64,000 nucleotides of DNA, from NCBI GenBank assembly GCA_027313705.1, contig DAHVDE010000067.1, positions 117,047 through 181,046 of the forward strand, written 5' to 3'. This document shows positions 35,289-42,803 of this stretch, in pieces. A program made the translations under genes and the position numbers. Each line of letters begins with the position of its first letter. Within the stretch, counting starts at the first letter, position 1. The notes under the pieces were generated by a model. That model searched no databases. It had not been told where the DNA came from and saw nothing but the letters and a program-made list of their open reading frames with translations. This DNA comes from Actinomycetota bacterium. Lineage in GTDB: Bacteria > Actinomycetota > Actinomycetes > Streptosporangiales > Streptosporangiaceae.

Positions 35289-35600
35289 AAAAGAATCTTG
35301 AAATACCCGGCCACCAGGTCTTGTGCCGAGAGGTCCGGGTGGCGTAAAACATTACTACTAGTGAAAACGGGTACCAACCGGGGGCAACTTCGGAGAATCC
35401 CGATAACCGGGAAACCGGGAATCTGGTGCCGCTGGGGTACCGGGCAACCGGGTCCTCCGGCGAGTGTCCTTGATCACTGGTGCGGACGGACTGAGCGCGG
35501 ATCGCCGATTGCCCCGGCGGACCAGGGCTCGCTGGGGCAATCAGCGAGCTTGCGAGGAACGGCCAAGACGGGGCCCCTGCATCTCATGCATGCGGGGGCC
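35289..35600 (+). ncRNA. Candidate structured RNA element, copy B
   Basis: Second copy of the element at 34540-34885, 312 bp long. It shares the 19-bp opening block (35289-35307), AGGTCTTGTGCC, GGCGTAAAAC, GAAAACGG and the 48-bp block from 35478. The core stem (35503-35515 with 35534-35546) has one mismatch relative to copy A. It closes with the same hairpin (35572-35582 with 35590-35600). It ends 65 bp before the dapA start, so read-through into dapA is conceivable, but the closing hairpin argues for an independent RNA. Confidence 0.5.
35572..35600 (+). terminator. Terminator-like hairpin closing element copy B
   Basis: 11-bp stem with one G-U pair around loop ctcatgc, equivalent to the hairpin ending copy A; upstream of dapA. 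Confidence 0.5.
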
Positions 35601-35665
35601 TCGCTCTGTTAGCTCATGGTCATGTCACCTGGGCACTGGCGAGCGGTCCAGAGTAGCGTTCGATT

Positions 35666-36601
35666 ATGACTGCAACAGCAAGCATGAGCAGCGGCGCAGA
35701 AGCCCAACTGCCGCGGCCGCCGTTCGGACGGCTGCTGACCGCGATGGTCACTCCGATGACTAGCGACGGGGCTGTCGACTTCGATGGCGCGGCGCAACTC
35801 GCCGAGTACCTGGTCACCTCGATGCGCAACGACGGCCTCGTCCTTAGCGGCACCACCGGCGAGTCACCGACCACCACCGACGGGGAAAAAGCGCAACTGA
35901 TCCGCGTCGTCAAAGAAGTAGTCGGTAACCGGGCTCACGTGGTGGCGGGTGTCGGCACCAACGACACCGCCCATAGCTGTCATCTAGCCAGGCAGGCGGA
36001 GGAAGCCGGCGCCGACGGCTTGCTCGTCGTCTCGCCCTACTACAACAAGCCCCCGCAGAGCGGCCTGGTCGCGCACTTCGGCGCCGTGGCCGATGCGACA
36101 GGGCTGCCTAACATTCTCTACGACATTCCGGGCAGGACCGGCATTCCTATCAAGACTGAGACGCTGCTCCAGCTCGCGCAGCACCCGAGAATCGTGGCCG
36201 TCAAGGACGCCAAGGGTGACTTCGGCGCCGGATCTGCCGTCATGCTGGCCACGGACCTGGCGTTCTATTCTGGTGACGACATCTTGAACTTGCCCTGGCT
36301 GGCGATCGGCGCTGTCGGGTTCGTCAGCGTCGTCGCGCACGTAGTTGGCGACCGGCTGCATGAGATGATCGACGCCTACCTGGCCGGCGACGCCGCAGGC
36401 GCTGTGCGCCTGCACCGTGAGCTGATGCCGGTGTTTACCGGGATAATGACGAGAACTCAGGGTGTGATCGCGACGAAGGCAGCGCTCGGCTTGCTTGGCC
36501 TGCCCGGCGGCTCAGTCAGGCTGCCGCTCGTCAACGCGACTTCGGCCGAAATCGATCAGTTCCGTGCTGACCTAGTAGCTGGCGGTGTCAAGCTCAAGTG
36601 A
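35666..36601 (+). CDS. dapA: 4-hydroxy-tetrahydrodipicolinate synthase
   Basis: 311-residue class I aldolase that condenses pyruvate with aspartate semialdehyde, the first committed step of lysine and meso-diaminopimelate synthesis. The TIM barrel has SGTTGESPTTT, the PYYNKPPQSGL loop, the tyrosine in NILYDIPGRTGI and the Schiff-base lysine in IVAVKDAKGD. ATG 35666 has little ribosome-binding sequence and may be leaderless. The stop overlaps the GTG of the RNase J gene by 4 bp, the same dapA-rnj pair seen in Streptomyces. Confidence 0.95.
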   Translation: MTATASMSSGAEAQLPRPPFGRLLTAMVTPMTSDGAVDFDGAAQLAEYLVTSMRNDGLVLSGTTGESPTTTDGEKAQLIRVVKEVVGNRAHVVAGVGTNDTAHSCHLARQAEEAGADGLLVVSPYYNKPPQSGLVAHFGAVADATGLPNILYDIPGRTGIPIKTETLLQLAQHPRIVAVKDAKGDFGAGSAVMLATDLAFYSGDDILNLPWLAIGAVGFVSVVAHVVGDRLHEMIDAYLAGDAAGAVRLHRELMPVFTGIMTRTQGVIATKAALGLLGLPGGSVRLPLVNATSAEIDQFRADLVAGGVKLK

Positions 36602-38292
36602 GTCATCCCCATCCAGAGCTCGGCGCCCCGCCGCCCCTGCCTGCTGGCGGCTTGCGGATCGTAGCGCTTGGCGGTCTAGGCGAAGTCGGCAGGAACATGA
36701 CGGTCTTCGAGCACGAAGACCGGCTGCTTCTCGTGGACTGCGGCGTGCTTTTCCCAGATCCTGACACGCCTGGCGTCGACTTGATCTTGCCCGATTTCAC
36801 CGCCATCGACGACCGGCTTGACCGCATTGACGCGCTGGTGCTTACCCACGCCCACGAAGACCACATCGGGGCTGTGCCCTACCTGCTGCGCCGCAGGCCA
36901 GAGATCTTGCTGGTCGGATCGAAGCTTACGCTCGCCCTGGTGCAGAGCAAGCTGGCCGAGCACCGGATCACTCCGCAGGTCTTCGAGGTCGACGCAGGCT
37001 CGCGCGAGACGTTCGGTCCGTTCGCGCTCGAGTTCTTCGCGGTCAATCATTCGATACCTGACGCTCTGGCGGTTGCCATCGGCACCAGGGCGGGCATGGT
37101 GCTTCACACCGGTGACTTCAAGATGGACCAGCTGCCGCTCGATGGCAGGCTGACCGACCTGGGCGGGTTCGCGCGACTCGGTCGCGAGGGCGTCGACCTG
37201 CTGATGTCCGACTCGACCAATGCCGAGGTACCCGGCATCGTGACCAGCGAGCGCGCGATCGCGTCGGTGCTTTCTGACGTGTTCAGCAAGGCTGAGAATC
37301 GCATCATCGTGTCCTGCTTCGCCAGTCACGTGCACCGTGTGCAGCAGGTACTCGACGCCGCCGCCGAGCACGGCAGGAAGGTGTCCCTGGTCGGGCGCTC
37401 CATGGTGCGCAACATGGGTGTGGCCAGGGAACTTGGCTACCTGCGTGTCCCGTCGGTGCCTGGCGGTCTCCTCGTGGACATGCGAGACGCAGAGGACCTG
37501 CCGCCGGACGAGATCGTGCTGATCTCGACCGGCTCGCAAGGCGAGCCGATGTCGGCACTGGCCAGGATGGCCAGCCGTGATCACCCGATCAGGATCGCGA
37601 CCGGCGACACCGTCATACTCGCCTCGTCGCTTGTGCCGGGCAACGAGACGGCAGTGTCCCGCGTGATCAACAACCTGACCAGGCTCGGGGCGCGGGTAGT
37701 GCACAAGGGGAACGCGCTGGTGCACGTGTCAGGGCACGCTCCGGCCGGTGAGTTGCTTTACGTGCTCAACATGGTCAAGCCCGCCAACTTCATACCCGTG
37801 CACGGCGAGTGGCGGCACCTGACCGCGCACGCCGAACTCGCTGCCCAGGCGGGCGTGCCACCAGGGAACATCGTGCTCGCCGAAGACGGCATCGTGGTTG
37901 ACCTGGTCGGCGGCAAGGCGGCCGTGGTCGGCAAGGTGCACTGCGGTTACGTGTTCGTTGACGGGCTTTCTGTGGGCGAGGTGGACGAGAGTTCGATCAA
38001 GGATCGCCTGATCCTCGGCGAAGAGGGCTTCATTTCCGTGGTTGTGGTTATCGACTCGACCAACGGCAAGTTTGTCGCCGGGCCGGAAATCTACGCCCGC
38101 GGCTCAGGCATCGATGACCAGGGGTACAACGACGTGCTGCCGTTGCTCGAAGAGGCGCTCGACCGGATCGCGGAAGAAGGCATCAACGACAGTTACCAGG
38201 TCGGCCAGGTGATCAGGCGCACCCTAGGCAGGTGGGTTAGCAACAACTACCGCAGGCGCCCCATGATCATCCCGGTCGTGCTCGAGGTCTGA
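36598..38292 (+). CDS. rnj: Ribonuclease J
   Basis: 564-residue metallo-beta-lactamase/beta-CASP nuclease with 5'-3' exo- and endonuclease activity in RNA processing and decay. The zinc motif THAHEDHIGAVPY (HxHxDH), HTGDFKMD and the beta-CASP SDSTNAEVPG and CFASHVHR segments are complete; the C-terminal domain is of usual length. GTG 36598 overlaps the dapA stop (GTGA), so the two are translationally coupled. Confidence 0.95.
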   Translation: MSHPHPELGAPPPLPAGGLRIVALGGLGEVGRNMTVFEHEDRLLLVDCGVLFPDPDTPGVDLILPDFTAIDDRLDRIDALVLTHAHEDHIGAVPYLLRRRPEILLVGSKLTLALVQSKLAEHRITPQVFEVDAGSRETFGPFALEFFAVNHSIPDALAVAIGTRAGMVLHTGDFKMDQLPLDGRLTDLGGFARLGREGVDLLMSDSTNAEVPGIVTSERAIASVLSDVFSKAENRIIVSCFASHVHRVQQVLDAAAEHGRKVSLVGRSMVRNMGVARELGYLRVPSVPGGLLVDMRDAEDLPPDEIVLISTGSQGEPMSALARMASRDHPIRIATGDTVILASSLVPGNETAVSRVINNLTRLGARVVHKGNALVHVSGHAPAGELLYVLNMVKPANFIPVHGEWRHLTAHAELAAQAGVPPGNIVLAEDGIVVDLVGGKAAVVGKVHCGYVFVDGLSVGEVDESSIKDRLILGEEGFISVVVVIDSTNGKFVAGPEIYARGSGIDDQGYNDVLPLLEEALDRIAEEGINDSYQVGQVIRRTLGRWVSNNYRRRPMIIPVVLEV

Positions 38293-38293
38293 T

Positions 38294-38315
38294 CCCGGCC
38301 GGAAATCCGGTCGGG
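38294..38315. terminator. Hairpin between convergent rnj and aryl-CoA ligase genes
   Basis: Inverted repeat cccggccgg / ccggtcggg with one G-U pair and a 4-nt loop, right after the rnj stop; no T-tract. Confidence 0.4.
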
Positions 38316-38340
38316 GTCGGGGTCAAGGGCCGGGTCGGGG

Positions 38341-39942
38341 TCAAGGGGCGGCGGGTTCGCGCAGCTTGAAGCGCTGGAGTTTGCCTGTGTTGGTTTTCGG
38401 CAGTTCGGCGAGGAACTCGACAGCCCTCGGATACTTGTAGGGCGCGATCTTGCTCTTGACGAGTTCCTGAAGCTCGGTCGCGAGCGCTGGGTCACCGGCC
38501 GCGCCTGGCGCCAGGACCACGAAGGCCTTGACGATCTGGCCCCTGTCCTCGTCGGGGACGCCCACCACGCCGCACTCCGCCACTGCCGGGTGCGTGAGCA
38601 GCACGTCTTCGACCTCGGGGCCGGCGATGTTGTAACCGGAAGACACGATCATGTCGTCCGAGCGCGCCTGGAACCAGAAGTAGCCCTCTGAGTCCTTGAT
38701 ATAGGTATCGCCGGTGAAGTTCCAGCCGTCGCGCACGTAATCTAGCTGGCGCGGGTCAGTCAGGTACTTGCAGCCGGTTGGCCCTTTGACCGCTAGCTGC
38801 CCTGGCTCGCCATCAGGCACCGCTGTGCCGTCCTGCCGAAGGACGCGGGCGCGGTATCCGGGCACAGGCAGCCCGGTAGAACCTGGCCTGATGTGCCCGT
38901 CAGCGGCCGAGATGAAGATATGCAGGAGTTCAGTGCTGCCGATGCCGTCGATGATCTTGACGCCGGTCGCCTCGTGGAATGCCTGCCATACCGATCCCGG
39001 CAGCGTCTCTCCCGCCGACACAGGCCGGCGCAATCCCCGCAATTGCGCTGACTTGCCAGCGGCCAGCATGGCACGGTACGCCGTCGGCGCGGTCGAGACT
39101 ACGCTGACGCCGCGCTCGGCGATGTGGTCGGCGAGTTCGGCGGGAGTTGCCCGTTCGAGCAGCAGGGTGGCGGCGCCGGCCCTGATCGGGAAGATCAGCA
39201 GGGCACCGAGGCCGAAGGTGAACGCCAGCGGTGGAGTGCCGGTGAAGATGTCGGTAGGCAAGGGCTTGAGCACGTGCGCGGAGAACGTGTCCGCGACCGC
39301 GAGCACTTCCCTGTGGAAGTGCATGGCGGCCTTGGGCCGGCCGGTGGTGCCAGAGGTGAAGGCGATGAGCGCCACGTCGTCGGCCGCCGTGCGGACCGGC
39401 GTGAAGCCGGCCGGCTGCGCGGCGCAGGCGGCGAAGAGCGCGCCGAACGTCACGGTGCGCACGTCCAGACCGGCCAGTTCGGCGGTGAACCGGTCATCGC
39501 ACAGAGCCAGGTCGACTGCGGCGATCTCGCGGATGACACCGAGTTCGGCCGACCGAAGCAGCGGCATCGTGGCCACCACGACGCCTCCGGCGAGCACCAC
39601 GCCGAACCAGCAAGCCGCCATCTCAGGGCTGTTCGGCCCGCGGAGCATGACCCGGTTGCCAGGCAAGAGCCCGAGCTCGCCGGTCAGCACTGAGGCGATC
39701 TGGCTCGCCCGTTCCGCCAGGTCGCCGTAGCTCCAGACGGGGGATGCGGGATCTTGCGGCAGCAGGCAGGGCCGGTCGGCGCCCAGTCTTGCGATCGTGC
39801 CTTCGAGCAGTTCGGACGCGCAGTTCAGCCGCTCGGGGTAGCCAAGCGACGGCAGCGTGAACTCGAGCTCAGGCCACTGGTGCGGTAGCGGCAGATGATC
39901 ACGGCAGAAGGTGTCCACGTGGGCGGACGGCGTGAGCGACAT
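38341..39942 (-). CDS. Aryl-CoA ligase (benzoate/2-aminobenzoate-CoA ligase family)
   Basis: 533-residue ANL adenylating enzyme that activates an aromatic acid to its CoA thioester with ATP. Landmarks: AFTSGTTGRPKAAMHFHREVLA (P-loop; the MHFHRE variant is typical of benzoate/2-aminobenzoate ligases), GTPPLAFTFGLG, DGIGSTE, TGDTYIKD and the C-terminal NTGKLQRFKLRE lysine. ATG 39942 has GGAGGGG about 10 nt upstream. It is the last gene of an operon with RidA and a two-domain flavin monooxygenase/reductase, which points to 2-aminobenzoate (anthranilate) as substrate; salicylate or a related acid is the alternative. Confidence 0.82.
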   Translation of the reverse strand: MSLTPSAHVDTFCRDHLPLPHQWPELEFTLPSLGYPERLNCASELLEGTIARLGADRPCLLPQDPASPVWSYGDLAERASQIASVLTGELGLLPGNRVMLRGPNSPEMAACWFGVVLAGGVVVATMPLLRSAELGVIREIAAVDLALCDDRFTAELAGLDVRTVTFGALFAACAAQPAGFTPVRTAADDVALIAFTSGTTGRPKAAMHFHREVLAVADTFSAHVLKPLPTDIFTGTPPLAFTFGLGALLIFPIRAGAATLLLERATPAELADHIAERGVSVVSTAPTAYRAMLAAGKSAQLRGLRRPVSAGETLPGSVWQAFHEATGVKIIDGIGSTELLHIFISAADGHIRPGSTGLPVPGYRARVLRQDGTAVPDGEPGQLAVKGPTGCKYLTDPRQLDYVRDGWNFTGDTYIKDSEGYFWFQARSDDMIVSSGYNIAGPEVEDVLLTHPAVAECGVVGVPDEDRGQIVKAFVVLAPGAAGDPALATELQELVKSKIAPYKYPRAVEFLAELPKTNTGKLQRFKLREPAAP

Positions 39943-39972
39943 CGGCCAGGCCCCTCCGTTCGGTTAAAGCGA

Positions 39973-40365
39973 TCAGATAACGGCGAAACCCTGAAGTTCG
40001 ACCAGCGCGGCCGGCTCCCAGAGCCTGCTGATACCGATCGCTGCCATGGCCGGGTAGTCGCGGCCGACCAGCCGTCGCCAGACGGCGCCGATCTCCTTGC
40101 CGTGGGCGCGGTAGTCGGCGAGGTCGGTCGCGTACACGGTGAGGCTGGTCAGCTGCCCTGGCGCGCCGCCTGCCGCGCGCAGCGCGGTCAGGAGATTGCC
40201 GAGCGCCTGCTCGAATTGGGCGACCACGCCGCCGCCGACCAGGTGCCCGTCCTGGCCAAGTCCGACCTGCCCGGCAAGGAACACCACCCGTCCCTGCGCG
40301 ACCACCGCGTGCGAGAAGCCGCTCGGCGTCGCGAGTTCTGGCGGGTTGACCGGCTCGATGCTCAC
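39973..40365 (-). CDS. RidA-family protein
   Basis: 130-residue YjgF/YER057c/UK114 (RidA) fold protein. Such proteins hydrolyse reactive enamines/imines or act in aromatic degradation. The GRVVFLAGQVG segment, the central QFEQALGNLLTALRAAGG helix and the C-terminal EPAALVELQGFAVI strand are visible; the canonical Arg near the C terminus is not in the usual RxxxEI context, so it may belong to a non-RidA subgroup. GTG 40365 has GGAGG 5 nt upstream and overlaps the stop of the monooxygenase (GTGA). In this operon it may deaminate or hydrolyse an unstable amino/imino product of the reductase. Confidence 0.85.
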   Translation of the reverse strand: MSIEPVNPPELATPSGFSHAVVAQGRVVFLAGQVGLGQDGHLVGGGVVAQFEQALGNLLTALRAAGGAPGQLTSLTVYATDLADYRAHGKEIGAVWRRLVGRDYPAMAAIGISRLWEPAALVELQGFAVI

Positions 40366-42707
40366 ATGCCCTCCTGATGCGAAGCTGGCCGCCATCTGGC
40401 GTGCCTGGTGCGGCCGAGTACGGGTTCCCTGATTAGCTCGAGCCTGGGCCGAGGACCCTGCGTCCGCCCGGTCTGCGGTGGCCTGCTTCCGGCCCGCCAC
40501 TGGTCGGGCCAGGCGGCCCCGGCCCCGGCATAACCTTGCGCCGCCGCCGCGTGCAGCGTCCAGTTCGGGTCGTACAGGTGCGCGCGCCCGAGTGCCACCA
40601 GGTCGGCCCGCCCGGCCGCGATGATCGAGTTCATGTCGTCATAAGAGGAGATCATGCCGACCGCGATCGTGGCCAGGCCGGTCTGGTTGCGGATCGCGTC
40701 GGCGAACGGGGTCTGGTACGAGCGGCCGAAGGCCGGCGTTTCTTCGGGGGTGACCTGCCCCGTAGACACGTCAATCGCATCAGCGCCCGCCAGGGCAAAA
40801 GCTTTCGCCAGCAAGATGGCACCGGCGCCATCGAGCCCGCCAGGTGTCCAGTCCGTCGCGGAGATCCGCACCGTCATCGGCCGGCTAGCCGGCCACGCCG
40901 CCCGCATCGCGCTGAACACTTCGAGCGGGTACCTGAACCTGGCTTCCTGCGAGCCGCCGTAGTGATCGGTGCGCCGGTTGGTTAGCGGCGAGATGAACGA
41001 GGACAGCAGGTAGCCGTGCGCGCAATGCAACTCGATCAGGTCAAAGCCGGCCCGCAGCGCCGCGCCGGCCGCCCGCGCGAACTCCGCCTTGATGCCGGCG
41101 AGTTCAGCCTCGGTCAGCTCGTGCGGCACCTGGCTGACCCCGGCCAGGTACGGGATCGGCGAAGGACCGCAGACCGGCCAGTTGCCTGCGTCGAGCGGCT
41201 CGTCCATGCCCTCCCACATCAGCTTGGTCGAGCCCTTGCGGCCTGAATGCCCGAGCTGAAGCCCGACTTTGGCGGTCGACTCCCTGTGCACGAAATCGGT
41301 GATCCGCCGCCAGGCTTCCTCGTGCGCGGCGGCGTACAGCCCGGCGCAGCCAGGGGTGATCCTGCCCTCCGGCGAGACGCACACCATTTCCGTCATGACG
41401 AGACCGGCTCCGCCTAGCGCCTTTCCGCCAAGGTGCACCAGGTGGAACTCGCCAGGAGTGCCTTCACTCGCCGAGTACATGTCCATCGCGGAAACCACGA
41501 CCCGGTTCTTGAGCTCGAGGTCGCGCAGGCGGAACGGCGCGAACATCGGCGGCACCACCTCGCCGTTGCCGAAACCCCTGGCCAGGCAGTCGGCGGCGAA
41601 CCACTCGTCGGTGGCTGCGGTGAACTCGGGATCGCGCAGGCGCAGGTTGTCATAGGTGACCCTGCGGCTTCTCGTGATGATGTTGAACGCGAACTGCTCT
41701 GGTTCCTGGCCGGTGTACTGGCCCAGGTTCTCGAACCACTCGAGGCTGGACTGGGCGGCCCGCTGGGTCGAGGCGACCACCGGCTTCCGCTCCGCCTCGT
41801 AGGCGGCAAGCGCCTGGTCAAGGCCGGGTTGCTCGTGCAGGCAGGCCGCCAGCGCGAGCGCGTCTTCCATCGCAAGCTTGGTACCCGAGCCGATCGAGAA
41901 ATGCGCCGTGTGCGCGGCGTCACCGAGCAGCACGACGTTTTCCTGGCTCCAGCTAGCGCAGCGCAGCGTGCCGAAGCTAATCCACCTGGAGTTGTTGGAG
42001 AACAGCGAATGATGATCGAGGAGACCGGCGAGCAGTTCGGCGATCTGGTCGGTGCAGGCGTCGCCGAAGCCGGCTTTCGCCCAGACCCGGTCGTGCATCT
42101 CGAGTATGAAGGTGCTCGCGGTAGCGTCGTAGGGGTAGCCGTGCACCTGCATGACGCCGTAAGGGGTCGGCACGATGTAGAACTTGAACGCGTCGAAAAC
42201 CAGGTCGGTGCTCAGCCAGATGTACTTGCACTGGCGGGTTTCCAGGTCGGGGCAGAACGAGTCGGCGAAGGCGGTCCTGATCGCCGAGTTGACGCCGTCG
42301 GCGGCGACCACGAGGTCGTAGTCCGCTGACAGCCGCTTCGGATCGGGGGCCTCGGTGCCGAACTGCATGGTCACGCCGAGGTCGGCGCAGCGCTGGCGGA
42401 GTATGCCGAGCAGGCGCTTGCGGCTCAGCGCCGCGAAGCCGTGACCGCCGCTGGTGATGACCCTGCCGCGGTAATGCACGTCAATGTCGTCCCAGCGGGC
42501 GAACTCGCGCTGCATGGCCGCATAGATGACGGGATCGGCGTGCTCGATGCCGCCGAGCGTCTCGTCTGAGAAGACGACGCCGAAGCCGAACGTATCGTCG
42601 GCCGAGTTTCTTTCCCAGACCGTGATTTCGTGGGCCGGGTTCAGCTGCATCGCGAGCGCGGCAAAGTAGAGGCCTGCCGGGCCGCCGCCAGCGACTGCGA
42701 TTCGCAC
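40362..42707 (-). CDS. Two-domain FAD monooxygenase / Old Yellow Enzyme fusion (2-aminobenzoyl-CoA monooxygenase/reductase type)
   Basis: 781 residues. The N-terminal half (1-about 380) is a class A flavin monooxygenase: GGGPAGLYFA at 7-16 and the second FAD motif VVLLGDAAHTAHFSIGSGTKLAMEDA. The C-terminal half (about 390-770) is an Old Yellow Enzyme-type FMN reductase, starting MFAPFRLRDLELKNRVVVSAMDMYS, with HCAHGYLLSSFISP. This fusion is known from 2-aminobenzoyl-CoA monooxygenase/reductase of aerobic anthranilate degradation; many databases label it salicylyl-CoA 5-hydroxylase/oxidoreductase. The neighbouring aryl-CoA ligase and RidA support an aryl-CoA pathway. GTG 42707 begins the operon, divergent from ftsK. 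Confidence 0.85.
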   Translation of the reverse strand: MRIAVAGGGPAGLYFAALAMQLNPAHEITVWERNSADDTFGFGVVFSDETLGGIEHADPVIYAAMQREFARWDDIDVHYRGRVITSGGHGFAALSRKRLLGILRQRCADLGVTMQFGTEAPDPKRLSADYDLVVAADGVNSAIRTAFADSFCPDLETRQCKYIWLSTDLVFDAFKFYIVPTPYGVMQVHGYPYDATASTFILEMHDRVWAKAGFGDACTDQIAELLAGLLDHHSLFSNNSRWISFGTLRCASWSQENVVLLGDAAHTAHFSIGSGTKLAMEDALALAACLHEQPGLDQALAAYEAERKPVVASTQRAAQSSLEWFENLGQYTGQEPEQFAFNIITRSRRVTYDNLRLRDPEFTAATDEWFAADCLARGFGNGEVVPPMFAPFRLRDLELKNRVVVSAMDMYSASEGTPGEFHLVHLGGKALGGAGLVMTEMVCVSPEGRITPGCAGLYAAAHEEAWRRITDFVHRESTAKVGLQLGHSGRKGSTKLMWEGMDEPLDAGNWPVCGPSPIPYLAGVSQVPHELTEAELAGIKAEFARAAGAALRAGFDLIELHCAHGYLLSSFISPLTNRRTDHYGGSQEARFRYPLEVFSAMRAAWPASRPMTVRISATDWTPGGLDGAGAILLAKAFALAGADAIDVSTGQVTPEETPAFGRSYQTPFADAIRNQTGLATIAVGMISSYDDMNSIIAAGRADLVALGRAHLYDPNWTLHAAAAQGYAGAGAAWPDQWRAGSRPPQTGRTQGPRPRLELIREPVLGRTRHARWRPASHQEGM

Positions 42708-42803
42708 CTCGCCACGATCTCGCTACTGCGTCAGTCAGTCAATGTCGCGACTCGCCGGGCGGCTTGCTGGCCGCATGGGCAGCACTTGACTAGCTTGTGC
42801 AAT

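Larger units (their letters stand above)
34298..35665. other. 1.4-kb non-coding region with duplicated element
   Basis: No credible gene on either strand. It contains, in order: DnaA-box-like sequences (34432-34494), element copy A (34540-34885), a six-unit 17-bp array (35047-35148), a second, denser set of DnaA-box-like sequences (35160-35275) and element copy B (35289-35600), then the dapA leader. The arrangement box-cluster plus element is therefore present twice. Confidence 0.85.

Noticed and set aside
34540..35310. Resemblance of cttgaaatacc in both element copies to a segment of 23S rRNA
   Set aside because: Only about 11 bases match what I recall; the surrounding sequence does not follow rRNA.
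35289..35665. Lysine riboswitch upstream of dapA
   Set aside because: No lysine-riboswitch core recognised, and the element is also present 0.75 kb upstream as a separate copy that is closed by its own hairpin.
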